In this document: positions 27,430 to 35,639 of the stretch, one piece after another
How positions within the stretch are numbered: position 1 is the first letter of the stretch
How the letters are laid out: every line of letters starts with the position of its first letter
Source of the DNA: Collinsella sp.
GTDB lineage: Bacteria > Actinomycetota > Coriobacteriia > Coriobacteriales > Coriobacteriaceae
Direction: 5' to 3'
Length of the DNA: 64,000 nt
Assembly: GCA_018382125.1 (NCBI GenBank)
Contig: JAGZQO010000005.1
Coordinates: 1 to 64,000, forward strand
Position numbers and translations under genes: made by a program
The notes under the pieces: generated by a model
The model's database searches: none
What the model saw: the letters and a program-made list of their open reading frames with translations, nothing else
What the model was told of the DNA's origin: nothing

Positions 27430-28429
27430 GGATGCTCACCCCCTGCTTGCCCAAGTTGTGACGAATGTCCTCGATATTACCCTCGACGGTCGCGATCAAC
27501 TCATCCAGCGAATCGAACACGTGCGACGGACGCAGCCAACGCGTAAACGCCAGCGAAACAGAAGAGCCGTACAGGTCGCCCGTATAACCAATTAAATTAG
27601 CCTCGAGATGCGCCGAAGCGACATCGTCGGCATACGTCGGCGGCAGTCCGACGTTCACGGCAGCGGGCCACGCGGTGTCATCGACCAGCACCAGACCCTC
27701 ATACACGCCATCGGCAGGCACCTGAATACCGTCGGGAACCTGCAGGTTTGCCGTGGGAAAGCCCATGCCAGAACCCTCGTGACGGCCGCGAATAACACCG
27801 CCACGCACCATATACGGACGGCCGAGTAACTCAGCAGCAAGCTCCACATGGCCCTGTCCCAGCTCATGACGAATGCGGGTGGCGCAAATGGCCTCACCGC
27901 CCTCGCAAAGCAGGTCGTGACCATACACGTCAACGCCGCGCTCGGCACCCCAGGCGCGCATCTCGTCAACACCAGAAGCACCGCCACGACCCAGCCTAAA
28001 GTCGCTGCCAACGCGAATCGATCGAATGTCGACCAGACGCGACACCAGCGAGAGAAAAGCAACATGGTCAAGCGCCGCAACCTCAGGCGTAAAGGGAACG
28101 GCCACCACCGCATCGACCCCAGTTTGAGCCAGGGCATGCAGACGGTCGGCCGTCGTCATCAATTTTTGAGCGGGCGAAGGGCTCACCACGACGTCCGGGT
28201 CGGGATCGAAGGTAACTACGACCGCCTTGCAGCCATGGGCACGGGCATCACGGACAAGCGCCGCAATGAGCTCCTGGTGTCCACGGTGCACGCCATCGAA
28301 CACGCCGATGGCAATCGATGCGGCACCCAGGTGCTCACACTTATCAAACACATCGGCAGTAACGATGCGAGCCTCTTCCGACTCGCCGGCGAAAAAGATA
28401 CGCGCGAGCTCGCGAGCGGCCAGCATCAT
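27422..28429 (-). CDS. ribF: Bifunctional riboflavin kinase / FMN adenylyltransferase
   Basis: Makes FMN and then FAD. The 335 residues carry an N-terminal FAD synthetase domain with IGVFDGVHRGHQELI (the GxHxGH nucleotidyltransferase motif) and a C-terminal flavokinase domain with GMGFPTANLQVPDG and GVYEGLVLV. The family is normally ~310 residues; the extra N-terminal ~25 residues (MMLAARELARIFFAGES) may be partly non-native, and ribosome-site evidence for the exact start is weak. It overlaps truB by 4 nt and dnaG by 8 nt. Confidence 0.95.
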   Translation of the reverse strand: MMLAARELARIFFAGESEEARIVTADVFDKCEHLGAASIAIGVFDGVHRGHQELIAALVRDARAHGCKAVVVTFDPDPDVVVSPSPAQKLMTTADRLHALAQTGVDAVVAVPFTPEVAALDHVAFLSLVSRLVDIRSIRVGSDFRLGRGGASGVDEMRAWGAERGVDVYGHDLLCEGGEAICATRIRHELGQGHVELAAELLGRPYMVRGGVIRGRHEGSGMGFPTANLQVPDGIQVPADGVYEGLVLVDDTAWPAAVNVGLPPTYADDVASAHLEANLIGYTGDLYGSSVSLAFTRWLRPSHVFDSLDELIATVEGNIEDIRHNLGKQGVSIRD

Positions 28430-29358
28430 CGAACACCGCCGATGGCCTGCGGAAACACGTGCTCCATGACAAAGCGGCCACCCTCAATGCGGGCGAGCGC
28501 CTTGAGCCCCCCATCGAGCACCAACGCAAACGGCGCCTTCGAGGCATCGAAATCGGCAAGCGCACGCTCAACGGGAATGCGTCGGCCGCAGAGCAGGTCG
28601 TCGGCAAGATTGCCCGGCAAGTCAACACGCGTGGCGCCCAGGGCTGCAATGGGATCCAGGGCAAAGCCAGCCGCGGACTCGGGAGAAAGCTCCTCGACCG
28701 CATGACAAGCGCCAATGGAAACAACACCGGAAGCCGTGCGGCGCAGCGCGGAAATATGCGCGGCGCTATCGCAAGCGCGGCCCAGGTCGCGAGCGAGCGC
28801 ACGGATATAGGTGCCCTTGCTCACCGAGAACGCCACGGTCCACACACACGTATCACCTTCGCCGCCCACGGCGATCAGGTCGGCGGCATAGACCTCGACG
28901 GGGCGCGGAGGTAGGTCCACCGCATTGCCCTCGCGAGCAGACTTGTAGGCGCGAACGCCATTGACCGAGATAGCCGAAAACGCCGGCGGCACCTGCATCT
29001 GCGGACCCAGCACGGCGGCCAAGTGCTCACGGGCAAAGGCAGGATCGCGCAGCTCGTTGCCAACAGCCACCGTGCGGACCGCCTCGCCCTCCGCATCATC
29101 GGTATTGGTCTCGGCGCCAAACGAAATGTCGGCGACATAGCTTTTGGTATCGAGGGTAAGCATGCCCAGCAGACGGGTGGCCTGGCCCACGCCCACCACC
29201 ATGACACCGGATGCCATGGGGTCGAGCGTGCCGGCATGGCCGACGCGCCGCTCATGGAGGGCGCGTCGGCATTGCGAAACCACGTCATGGGACGTGCAGC
29301 CCACCGGCTTATCGACGGCGAGTAGCATATTCAATTGAGAAGGCGTTCGACGAGCCAT
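28426..29358 (-). CDS. truB: tRNA pseudouridine(55) synthase
   Basis: Isomerises U55 in the T loop of tRNAs. The 310 residues contain AVDKPVGCTSHDVV, RRVGHAGTLDPMASGVMVV (GTLDP with the catalytic Asp), PPAFSAISVNGVRAYKSAREG, and SKGTYIRALARDLGRA. C-terminal PUA-like region is present. It starts 15 bp after nrnA and overlaps ribF by 4 nt. Confidence 0.96.
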   Translation of the reverse strand: MARRTPSQLNMLLAVDKPVGCTSHDVVSQCRRALHERRVGHAGTLDPMASGVMVVGVGQATRLLGMLTLDTKSYVADISFGAETNTDDAEGEAVRTVAVGNELRDPAFAREHLAAVLGPQMQVPPAFSAISVNGVRAYKSAREGNAVDLPPRPVEVYAADLIAVGGEGDTCVWTVAFSVSKGTYIRALARDLGRACDSAAHISALRRTASGVVSIGACHAVEELSPESAAGFALDPIAALGATRVDLPGNLADDLLCGRRIPVERALADFDASKAPFALVLDGGLKALARIEGGRFVMEHVFPQAIGGVR

Positions 29359-29373
29359 GTACCATCCAATTAG

Positions 29374-30417
29374 TTAGAGCTCGACGGTCACCGAAGCGGG
29401 ATCCTCCCCCACCAGCTCGGCCAGCATGGGAAGTGCCACGGCGAGCGTCTCGCGAATCGTTCCGTTGTTGGAGAAACCGGCGGCAGCATGATGCCCGCCA
29501 CCGCCAAAGTTGGCAGCAATCTCGGACACATCGAGGTCGCCCTTGGAGCGCAGGTTGCCACGCACCTTGGTATCGCCCTCAATGCCCTTTAAGAACATGC
29601 AAACCTCGACGCCCATCACCGAACGCACCACATCGACCAGGCCGTCGCACTCGTCCGAGGTGACACCGCAGGCCTCAAGGTCGCTCTGGTAGGCATAGCT
29701 ATACGCCACGCGCCCATGCGCGACCGTCTTAATGCGACCCATGACAATGGACTTGAGGTGCAAAAACTCAACGCGCATGCTCTGATAGACCTCGAGCGCA
29801 ACGCGCGCCGGATCGGCACCGTGCGCCACCAGGCGCGAGGCCGCATGGAACGCGGCGGCATCGGCGTTTTGGTACTGAAAACGGCCGGTATCGGTCACCA
29901 AGCCGCACAGCAAGCAGGTCGCGACGCCATCACGTGCGACAATGCCGCAATTGTCCAAGAAACGGTCGATGATCATGGCGCAGGCCGCGGCATCGACGCG
30001 CCTCAGACTGAGCTCGGCAAACTCCTCGCGCGCCGGATGATGATCGAAGCACACCACATGCTTGGAGCGACGAAGCACCTCGGCAGAATTATTGAGGCGC
30101 TCGACGACCGGTACGTCCACCGAGATGAACAGGTCAGGATTGCCGGCGTACGCAGATGCCGGCACCAGGCGATCGGAGCCTTCCATAAAGCGGTAGATAC
30201 GCGGAACCGGGTCATCGTCTGCCAGCAGCAGCGCAATGTCCTTGTTGGGGAAAAACTTCATGAGCGAAAGGCCCAGACCCAATACGGAGCCCAAGGCGTC
30301 GCCATCGGGAGAAGTATGTCCCGAAATCGCAATGGAGGACGCACCCTCGATGAGCTCGAGGATGCGTCGCTGAATATCTGCAGACTCGCACGAGGCGAGG
30401 TCGGCGGAATTAGTCAT
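29374..30417 (-). CDS. nrnA: DHH family nanoRNase / pAp phosphatase (NrnA type)
   Basis: Hydrolyses very short RNAs and 3'-phosphoadenosine 5'-phosphate. The 347 residues carry the DHH motifs: GHTSPDGDALGS, SVDVPVVER, CFDHHPA (the DHH triad) and, in the C-terminal DHHA1 domain, VRGNLRSKGDLDVSEIAANF and GGGGHHAAAGF. Lying between rbfA and truB is its usual place in Gram-positive translation operons. It overlaps rbfA by 8 nt. Confidence 0.92.
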   Translation of the reverse strand: MTNSADLASCESADIQRRILELIEGASSIAISGHTSPDGDALGSVLGLGLSLMKFFPNKDIALLLADDDPVPRIYRFMEGSDRLVPASAYAGNPDLFISVDVPVVERLNNSAEVLRRSKHVVCFDHHPAREEFAELSLRRVDAAACAMIIDRFLDNCGIVARDGVATCLLCGLVTDTGRFQYQNADAAAFHAASRLVAHGADPARVALEVYQSMRVEFLHLKSIVMGRIKTVAHGRVAYSYAYQSDLEACGVTSDECDGLVDVVRSVMGVEVCMFLKGIEGDTKVRGNLRSKGDLDVSEIAANFGGGGHHAAAGFSNNGTIRETLAVALPMLAELVGEDPASVTVEL

Positions 30418-30820
30418 CTAAAGCTGCCTCCTGGGCGGCATCCGCTATCGGATAGCCGTCCTCGTCCTTTTCGATCGCAAGCGTGGCGGGAACGTTTTCC
30501 AGCGCACGCGTGATGCGCTCGGCCTCATCGGTCGAGCGATCGATGCGAAAATCGAGCTCGGGCGTAACACGCCAATCGAGCGAGCGAGCCAACAGGCTGC
30601 GAATACGGCCCTTAGCGCTAGCGAGCGCCTCCATGACCTCGTCGTAGCGGCTCGCATCGCACGACACGTACACGCGCGCGAACGAACGGTCCACCGCGAC
30701 TTCGACCGCGGTCAAAGTAACCAGGTCGAGACGCGGATCGGAAACCTCAAAGAGCAGGATATAACCGAGCTTCTCGCGAAGCTGCTCGCCCAGTCGGCGG
30801 GTTGCCTGCGTTTGCTTCAT
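30410..30820 (-). CDS. rbfA: Ribosome-binding factor A
   Basis: Cold-adaptive 30S maturation factor. The 136 residues form the KH-like fold with LREKLGYILLFEVSDPRLDLVTLTAVEVAVDRSFARVYVS as the core (quoted in outline only by the motifs VSDPRL and VTLTAVEV), and RSLLARSLDWRVTPELDFRID at the end of the domain. A C-terminal acidic tail follows. It begins 11 bp after the infB stop. Confidence 0.93.
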   Translation of the reverse strand: MKQTQATRRLGEQLREKLGYILLFEVSDPRLDLVTLTAVEVAVDRSFARVYVSCDASRYDEVMEALASAKGRIRSLLARSLDWRVTPELDFRIDRSTDEAERITRALENVPATLAIEKDEDGYPIADAAQEAALDD

Positions 30821-30831
30821 AGCGCTACCCC

Positions 30832-33546
30832 CTACTCGGTACGGGCAACCTGGTCGATACGGTAACCCTCGATCTGGTCACCGGGCTTGATGTCCTGGAA
30901 GTTCTCCAGGCCAATACCGCCCTCGGAACCGCTCTTGAGGCTCTTGGCCTCGTCCTTGTAGTGGCGCATCGAGGCGATCTTGCCGTTGAAGACCACGATG
31001 CCGTCGCGCACCAGACGCACGGAATCGGTCGCGGCGATCTCGCCCTCCTCGACGCGGACACCGGCGGCGATACCGACTTTGGGCACCTTGAAGGTGTCCA
31101 GGACGGTCGCGGTACCCGTGGCGACCTCGACCTCGGTGGGCTTGAGCATGCCGATACGGGCGGCGTCGAGCTCCTCGAGGCACTTGTAGATGACGTCGTA
31201 GCAACGGATCTCGACGCCCTCGCGCTCGGCGGCGGAGCGAGCCTTACCGTCGGGACGGACGCCAAAGCCGATGATGATGGCGTTGGAGGCGTCGGCCAGG
31301 ACGACGTCGGTCTCGTTGATGGCGCCAACGGCGGAGTGGATCGTGTTGATGCGAACCTCGGACTGATCCATCTTGTCGAGCGAGTCCTGAAGAGCTTCGA
31401 TGGAACCCTGGACGTCGGCCTTGATGATCAGGTTGAGCTCCTTGACCTCGGCGTCGGCGATGGTCTCGAAGAGGTTCTCGAGCGTGACGTGCCTGACGCG
31501 GCTCTGCTCCTCGATACGGGCCTTCAGCGAACGCTCGTCGGCCAGGGCGCGTGCCTCGCGCTCGTCCTCGAACACGCGGAACTCGTCGCCGGCGTTGGGC
31601 ACGGACTGCAGGCCCAGGATCTCGACGGCGTCGGAGGGACCGGCCTCGGTGACGGCGCGGCCCTTGGGGTCGAGCATGGCGCGGACGCGGCCGTAGGTAA
31701 GGCCGGCGACCAGCGTATCGCCCACGTGCAGGGTACCGCGGGTCACGAGCACGGTAGCGACCGAGCCGCGGCCCTTGTCGAGCTTGGCCTCGAGGACGTT
31801 GCCGGAGGCAAAGGTGTCCGGGTTGGCCTTGAGCTCGAGCACGTCGGCCTGGAGCAGCACGGTCTCCAGAAGTTCGTCGATACCGATCTTCTGCTTAGCC
31901 GAGATGTTGACGAACATGTTCTGTCCGCCCCACTCCTCGGGGATGACTCCGTACTCGGTGAGCTCCTGACGCACACGGTCGGGGTTGGCGCCCGGCTTAT
32001 CGATCTTGTTGACGGCGACGACGATGGGTACGCCGGCGGCCTTGGCGTGGTTGATCGACTCGACGGTCTGGGGCATGACGCCGTCGTCGGCAGCCACGAT
32101 CAGAATGACGATGTCGGTCACCTTGGCGCCACGGGCACGCATAGCCGTAAAGGTGGCGTGGCCCGGGGTATCGATGAAGGTGATCTTGCGGTCGTTGATC
32201 ATGACCTGCGAAGCGCCGATGGCCTGCGTAATGCCGCCCGCCTCGCCGGCAGCAACGCCGGTGTGACGGATGGCGTCGAGCAGCGACGTCTTGCCATGGT
32301 CGACGTGGCCCATGACGGTGACGACCGGGGCGCGCGGCTTGAGGTCGGCGGGATCGTCGTAGAACGAGAAGGTGTTCTCCTCCTCGGGGGTGATGATCTT
32401 GATCTGACGGCCCAGGTCGTCGGCAACGAGCTCGACAAGGTCGTCGGACATGGACTGCGTCATCGTGAGCGGAGTACCCAGCAGGAACAGGCGCTTGATG
32501 ATGTCGTTGGCCGGAACGTCGAGCGCCTCGGCAAGTTCCTGAACGGTAACGCCCTGGGAGACCTTGATGGCGTCGAGGTCCTCGGGGTTCACGCCCTGGG
32601 CCAGCGCCTCCTCTATCTTGCGCTCCTCCTGAGCCTTGGCAGCCTCGCGCTCGCGCTTCTCCTTGCGCTTCTTGCGGCGACCGGTGGACTCGCGAGAGGC
32701 CTCCTCGACGGCGGCACGAGCCTCCTCGAGCACCTTCTCGCGGCTGTACTCCTCGGCCTCGCGAGCCATGCGGCTGTAGTGGTCCTCTTCGTTGTTGTGA
32801 CCGCCCTTGCGCTTCTTGCCCTTGCCCTGCTTGTCGGGGTTGGGGAAGTCCATGCCGGCAGCGACGTTGTTGCTGGCGTTGGTGCGATGGCTGTGCGGAC
32901 GGCTCTCGGAGGCGTTGCGCTCGGAGTTGTTGTCGGAAGCGTTGCGATCGTTACGACGGCCACCGCGGCGGTCGTTGTTGCCGCCACGACGGTTACCGCG
33001 CTCGGCGGCGCGCTCGGCCTTGGCCTTGTCCTCGGCGTCCTTCTTCTCCTTGAGCACGGTCTCCTGTGCGGCGATCTGGTCGAGCAGCGAACGGAAACGC
33101 GAACCGGAGTCGGAAGCGGGAACGGCGCGGCGCTGGGCCTCGCGGGCAGCCTCCTCCTTCTCGCGGGCAAGGCGCTCCTGCTCGGCCTTCTTCTTGGCCT
33201 CGGCCTCGGCGCGGGCAGCCTCCTCGGCAGCCTGGGCTGCAGCAAACTGGCGACGCTCCTCCTCGCGGGCCTTCTCGGCGGCGATGCGCTCGCGCTCGGC
33301 CTCGGCGGCGCGAGCGGCCTCCTCGGCGGCAGCTGCCTGCTCCTCGGCCTGCTTGGCGGCCTCGACTTCCTGGGCGCGGGCCTCGATCACCGAGGCGAGC
33401 TGCTTGCGGACCATGGCGACATAAGCGTCCTCCAAGGTGGAGGAAGCGGACTTAGCGGGAATCTTCATATCGGCGAGATGACCCATCAGTTCCTTGGAGG
33501 TCATGCCGAACTCTTTGGCCAGGGTGGACACACGGACTTTTGCCAT
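30832..33546 (-). CDS. infB: Translation initiation factor IF-2
   Basis: GTPase that places initiator tRNA on the ribosome. The 904 residues have an N-terminal IF2-N helix (VRVSTLAKEFGMTSKELMGH), a ~250-residue Ala/Glu/Arg low-complexity coil, a His/Asn/Arg-rich linker, then a second IF2-N domain (TVQELAEALDVPANDIIKRL), the G domain with G1 GHVDHGKTSL, G3 DTPGH and G4 NKID, and C-terminal domains II-IV. Length is typical for actinobacteria with long linkers. It is separated from nusA by 91 bp holding two small hairpins, and no ylxR gene lies in that gap. Confidence 0.97.
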   Translation of the reverse strand: MAKVRVSTLAKEFGMTSKELMGHLADMKIPAKSASSTLEDAYVAMVRKQLASVIEARAQEVEAAKQAEEQAAAAEEAARAAEAERERIAAEKAREEERRQFAAAQAAEEAARAEAEAKKKAEQERLAREKEEAAREAQRRAVPASDSGSRFRSLLDQIAAQETVLKEKKDAEDKAKAERAAERGNRRGGNNDRRGGRRNDRNASDNNSERNASESRPHSHRTNASNNVAAGMDFPNPDKQGKGKKRKGGHNNEEDHYSRMAREAEEYSREKVLEEARAAVEEASRESTGRRKKRKEKREREAAKAQEERKIEEALAQGVNPEDLDAIKVSQGVTVQELAEALDVPANDIIKRLFLLGTPLTMTQSMSDDLVELVADDLGRQIKIITPEEENTFSFYDDPADLKPRAPVVTVMGHVDHGKTSLLDAIRHTGVAAGEAGGITQAIGASQVMINDRKITFIDTPGHATFTAMRARGAKVTDIVILIVAADDGVMPQTVESINHAKAAGVPIVVAVNKIDKPGANPDRVRQELTEYGVIPEEWGGQNMFVNISAKQKIGIDELLETVLLQADVLELKANPDTFASGNVLEAKLDKGRGSVATVLVTRGTLHVGDTLVAGLTYGRVRAMLDPKGRAVTEAGPSDAVEILGLQSVPNAGDEFRVFEDEREARALADERSLKARIEEQSRVRHVTLENLFETIADAEVKELNLIIKADVQGSIEALQDSLDKMDQSEVRINTIHSAVGAINETDVVLADASNAIIIGFGVRPDGKARSAAEREGVEIRCYDVIYKCLEELDAARIGMLKPTEVEVATGTATVLDTFKVPKVGIAAGVRVEEGEIAATDSVRLVRDGIVVFNGKIASMRHYKDEAKSLKSGSEGGIGLENFQDIKPGDQIEGYRIDQVARTE

Positions 33547-33569
33547 ATGACTTCACCTACCCTTTCTGG

Positions 33570-33629
33570 CACCTTGGGTGCCTAGAGACTGAACGAGCGT
33601 GGGAGACGCGCCGGGACCCGCCCGGCGCA
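33570..33629 (-). other. Two small hairpins in the nusA-infB gap
   Basis: GGCACC CAA GGTGCC (about 33570-33584) lies close to the infB ribosome site, and GCGCCGGG..CCCGGCGC-type symmetry (about 33609-33629) lies nearer nusA. Neither has a T-run, so they are not terminators; RNA processing or translational tuning of infB is possible. They occupy the spot where ylxR is found in many genomes. Confidence 0.4.
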
Positions 33630-33637
33630 AGCGCGCG

Positions 33638-34885
33638 CTAGATCAGGTCCTCCGCATCATCGAAGGCGTCGGTGTCGTGGACACCGCAGAATCGGGAGCC
33701 GGGACGAGCCTGGTTGCGGCACTGGATGCCGTCCTCGGACACGTACTCGCAGCGGCGGACGTCCTCGTCCTCCTCGTCACCGATCAGGTCGGCGGCGGGC
33801 TCCTCGTGAACGGGAACGTTCTTGAGGATGTCGGCGGCAAGCGTCTCGGACTTGATGTCGATGTGCCAGCCGGTCAGGCGCGCGGCGAGGCGGGCGTTCT
33901 GGCCCTCCTTGCCGATGGCGAGGGACAACTGGTCGTCGGGCACGATGACGCCGGCGTAGGCCTTCTCCTCGTCGATGAGGACGCGGGTGACCTTAGCGGG
34001 CGACAGGGCGTTGGCGACGTAGACGGCAGGATCGGCATCCCACAGGATGACGTCGACGCGCTCGCCACGGAGCTCGCCCACGACAGCGCGGACACGGCTG
34101 CCCTTGGGGCCGACGCAGGCGCCCACGGGATCCAAACGGTCGTCGAGCGAGTGAACGGCGACCTTGGAGCGCTGGCCGGGCTCGCGGGCGATCGACTTGA
34201 TCTGGACGGTGCCCTCATAGATCTCGGGCACCTCCTGCTCAAACAGACGACGCATGAGCTCGGGGTGGGTACGGGAGATGACAATCGGCGGACGGCTGTG
34301 CTCGCCACGAACCGGCTGCAGGTTGGAGTTGGGGTCGCGAACGTCGATGATCACGGCCTTGATGTGCTGGTTGTGCAGGTAGCGCTCGCCCATCGGACGC
34401 TCGTTGCGCTCGTTCTCGTAACGGCGCTGGTCGAAGTGCGGAAGCTCGGCCTCGACGCCCTCGCGAATCTTGACGATCGTGAAGTCGGGCGTGGACTGCA
34501 GCACGGTACCGCTGATGAGGTCACCGATGCGGCCGGAGAACTCCTCGTAGATCTGCTCGCGGGCGGAGTTGCGCACGATGGCGTTGATCTCGGCCTTGGC
34601 GTGCTGGGCGGCGATGCGGCTCGTGTTCTTGGGGGTGACGTCGATCTCCTCGAACTCGGTGAAGTTGCCCTCCTCGTCCATGGAATCGTCGATCGGCTCC
34701 AGGCGGTAGACGTAGATCTTGCCGGTGGTGCGGTCGATGGTCACCTTGGCGCCCCACTCAAGATGCAGGATCTCGGCATAGCTCTTGGCGAGCGACTGCT
34801 CCAGGCGGTCGATCAGGTAGAGCTGGTCGATGTGCTTCTCCTGGCAAAGCTCCATCAGGGCGGACATCATGTCGGATGCTGCCAT
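33638..34885 (-). CDS. nusA: Transcription termination/antitermination factor NusA
   Basis: NusA modulates pausing and intrinsic termination. The 415 residues contain the N-terminal RNAP-binding domain (~1-130), S1 domain (GDLISGTVLQ...), and KH1/KH2 (VGACVGPKGSRVRAVVGEL; LAIGKEGQNARLAARLTG). After the KH domains comes an unusual tail, RCEYVSEDGIQCRNQARPG then SRFCGVHD, with Cys-x8-Cys-x8-Cys-x2-His spacing that looks like a zinc knuckle not present in E. coli or Bacillus NusA. It follows rimP by one base. Confidence 0.96.
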   Translation of the reverse strand: MAASDMMSALMELCQEKHIDQLYLIDRLEQSLAKSYAEILHLEWGAKVTIDRTTGKIYVYRLEPIDDSMDEEGNFTEFEEIDVTPKNTSRIAAQHAKAEINAIVRNSAREQIYEEFSGRIGDLISGTVLQSTPDFTIVKIREGVEAELPHFDQRRYENERNERPMGERYLHNQHIKAVIIDVRDPNSNLQPVRGEHSRPPIVISRTHPELMRRLFEQEVPEIYEGTVQIKSIAREPGQRSKVAVHSLDDRLDPVGACVGPKGSRVRAVVGELRGERVDVILWDADPAVYVANALSPAKVTRVLIDEEKAYAGVIVPDDQLSLAIGKEGQNARLAARLTGWHIDIKSETLAADILKNVPVHEEPAADLIGDEEDEDVRRCEYVSEDGIQCRNQARPGSRFCGVHDTDAFDDAEDLI

Positions 34886-34886
34886 C

Positions 34887-35381
34887 TTACTTTCCTTCCT
34901 TCGCGGGCTTGAAGTCGTAGGTGGGCTTCAACTTGCACTTTTTAACATCAGAGAAATCGAGGGTAACGGACTCGCCGCCCTCGAGCTCAAGGGTCACGTT
35001 CGTCTCGGTGGCGGCGGCAATCTTGCCGGCGTACTTGCGACGACCCTCGGTGGCGGTGGAGGTGAGCTCGCAGTTCTCGCCCACAAAGCGGGCAAAGTCG
35101 CACGGGCGGCGTAGCGGGCGCGCCATGCCCGGGCTCGACACCTCGAGCGTATAACTCGAAGAGATGGGGTCGAGCTCCTCAATCACATCGCCGACCCATT
35201 TGGTGTTGGCCGTGACGTCGTTGAGCGACAGGCTCTGACCCTCGGCACCCTCGATACGCACGCGCACGCAGGGGGCCTTGGTGGCACCCACGAGCTCGAC
35301 GTCGACGATGTCGACATCGTGCTGGGGAGCGACGGCCTCGAGCGCGTCGATGATCGCCTGCTCGGTCTTGGTCTTGACCAT
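34887..35381 (-). CDS. rimP: Ribosome maturation factor RimP
   Basis: 30S assembly factor. The 164 residues carry the family's DVELVGATKAPCVRVRIEG segment, LEVSSPGMARPLRRP (the most conserved motif) and the C-terminal SH3-like FSDVKKCKLKPTYDF. An upstream open frame could extend the protein by 51 residues, but it covers the promoter and leader terminator. The ATG at 35381, preceded by GGAGGTG, is the proper start. First gene of the rimP-nusA-infB-rbfA-nrnA-truB-ribF operon. Confidence 0.95.
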   Translation of the reverse strand: MVKTKTEQAIIDALEAVAPQHDVDIVDVELVGATKAPCVRVRIEGAEGQSLSLNDVTANTKWVGDVIEELDPISSSYTLEVSSPGMARPLRRPCDFARFVGENCELTSTATEGRRKYAGKIAAATETNVTLELEGGESVTLDFSDVKKCKLKPTYDFKPAKEGK

Positions 35382-35401
35382 TGCGGCACCTCCATCCATA
35401 C

Positions 35402-35433
35402 AAAAAAGAAGCGGGGCCGAAACCCCACTTCTT
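35402..35433 (-). terminator. Leader terminator (attenuator) in front of rimP-nusA
   Basis: In the transcript AAGAAGUGGGG pairs with CCCCGCUUCUU (11 bp, one U-G) around UUUCGG and is followed by U6. It lies between the promoter (35460-35488) and the rimP start, 20 nt after the predicted transcription start. The operon can only be read if this terminator is bypassed. In B. subtilis the nusA operon is autoregulated through a NusA-sensitive leader terminator; the same logic is inferred here. Confidence 0.88.
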
Positions 35434-35459
35434 TCAATTACAACTTCATTTGCAAGCAA

Positions 35460-35488
35460 ACTATACCAATAGCTGCGGAAACGTGCAA
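35460..35488 (-). promoter_or_regulatory. Sigma70 promoter of the rimP-nusA-infB operon
   Basis: On the minus strand TTGCAC (35483-35488) and TATAGT (35460-35465) are exactly 17 nt apart; the start point should be near 35453. Confidence 0.8.
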
Positions 35489-35575
35489 GCACAGTACGAA
35501 TCTGCAGGTCAGCGTGCGCACAGCTTCTCCACAAGAATAGGACAATTGACCGCAGACATCAGGGCAGGTACATGA

Positions 35576-35609
35576 AAAACGAGGGACGACCCAACCGGAT
35601 CGCCCCTCG
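35576..35609 (-). terminator. Terminator of leuS
   Basis: On the minus strand CGAGGGGCGA pairs with TCGTCCCTCG (one G-T) around a 10-nt loop, then TTTTTC. It is 31 bp beyond the leuS stop. Confidence 0.85.
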
Positions 35610-35639
35610 TCTTTTATGCGTCAGTTAAGCGCGCAATGC

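Noticed and set aside
30961..33585. 874-codon open frame antisense to infB
   Set aside because: Low-complexity Gly/Leu/Val composition caused by antisense reading of the IF-2 linker; no domain seen.
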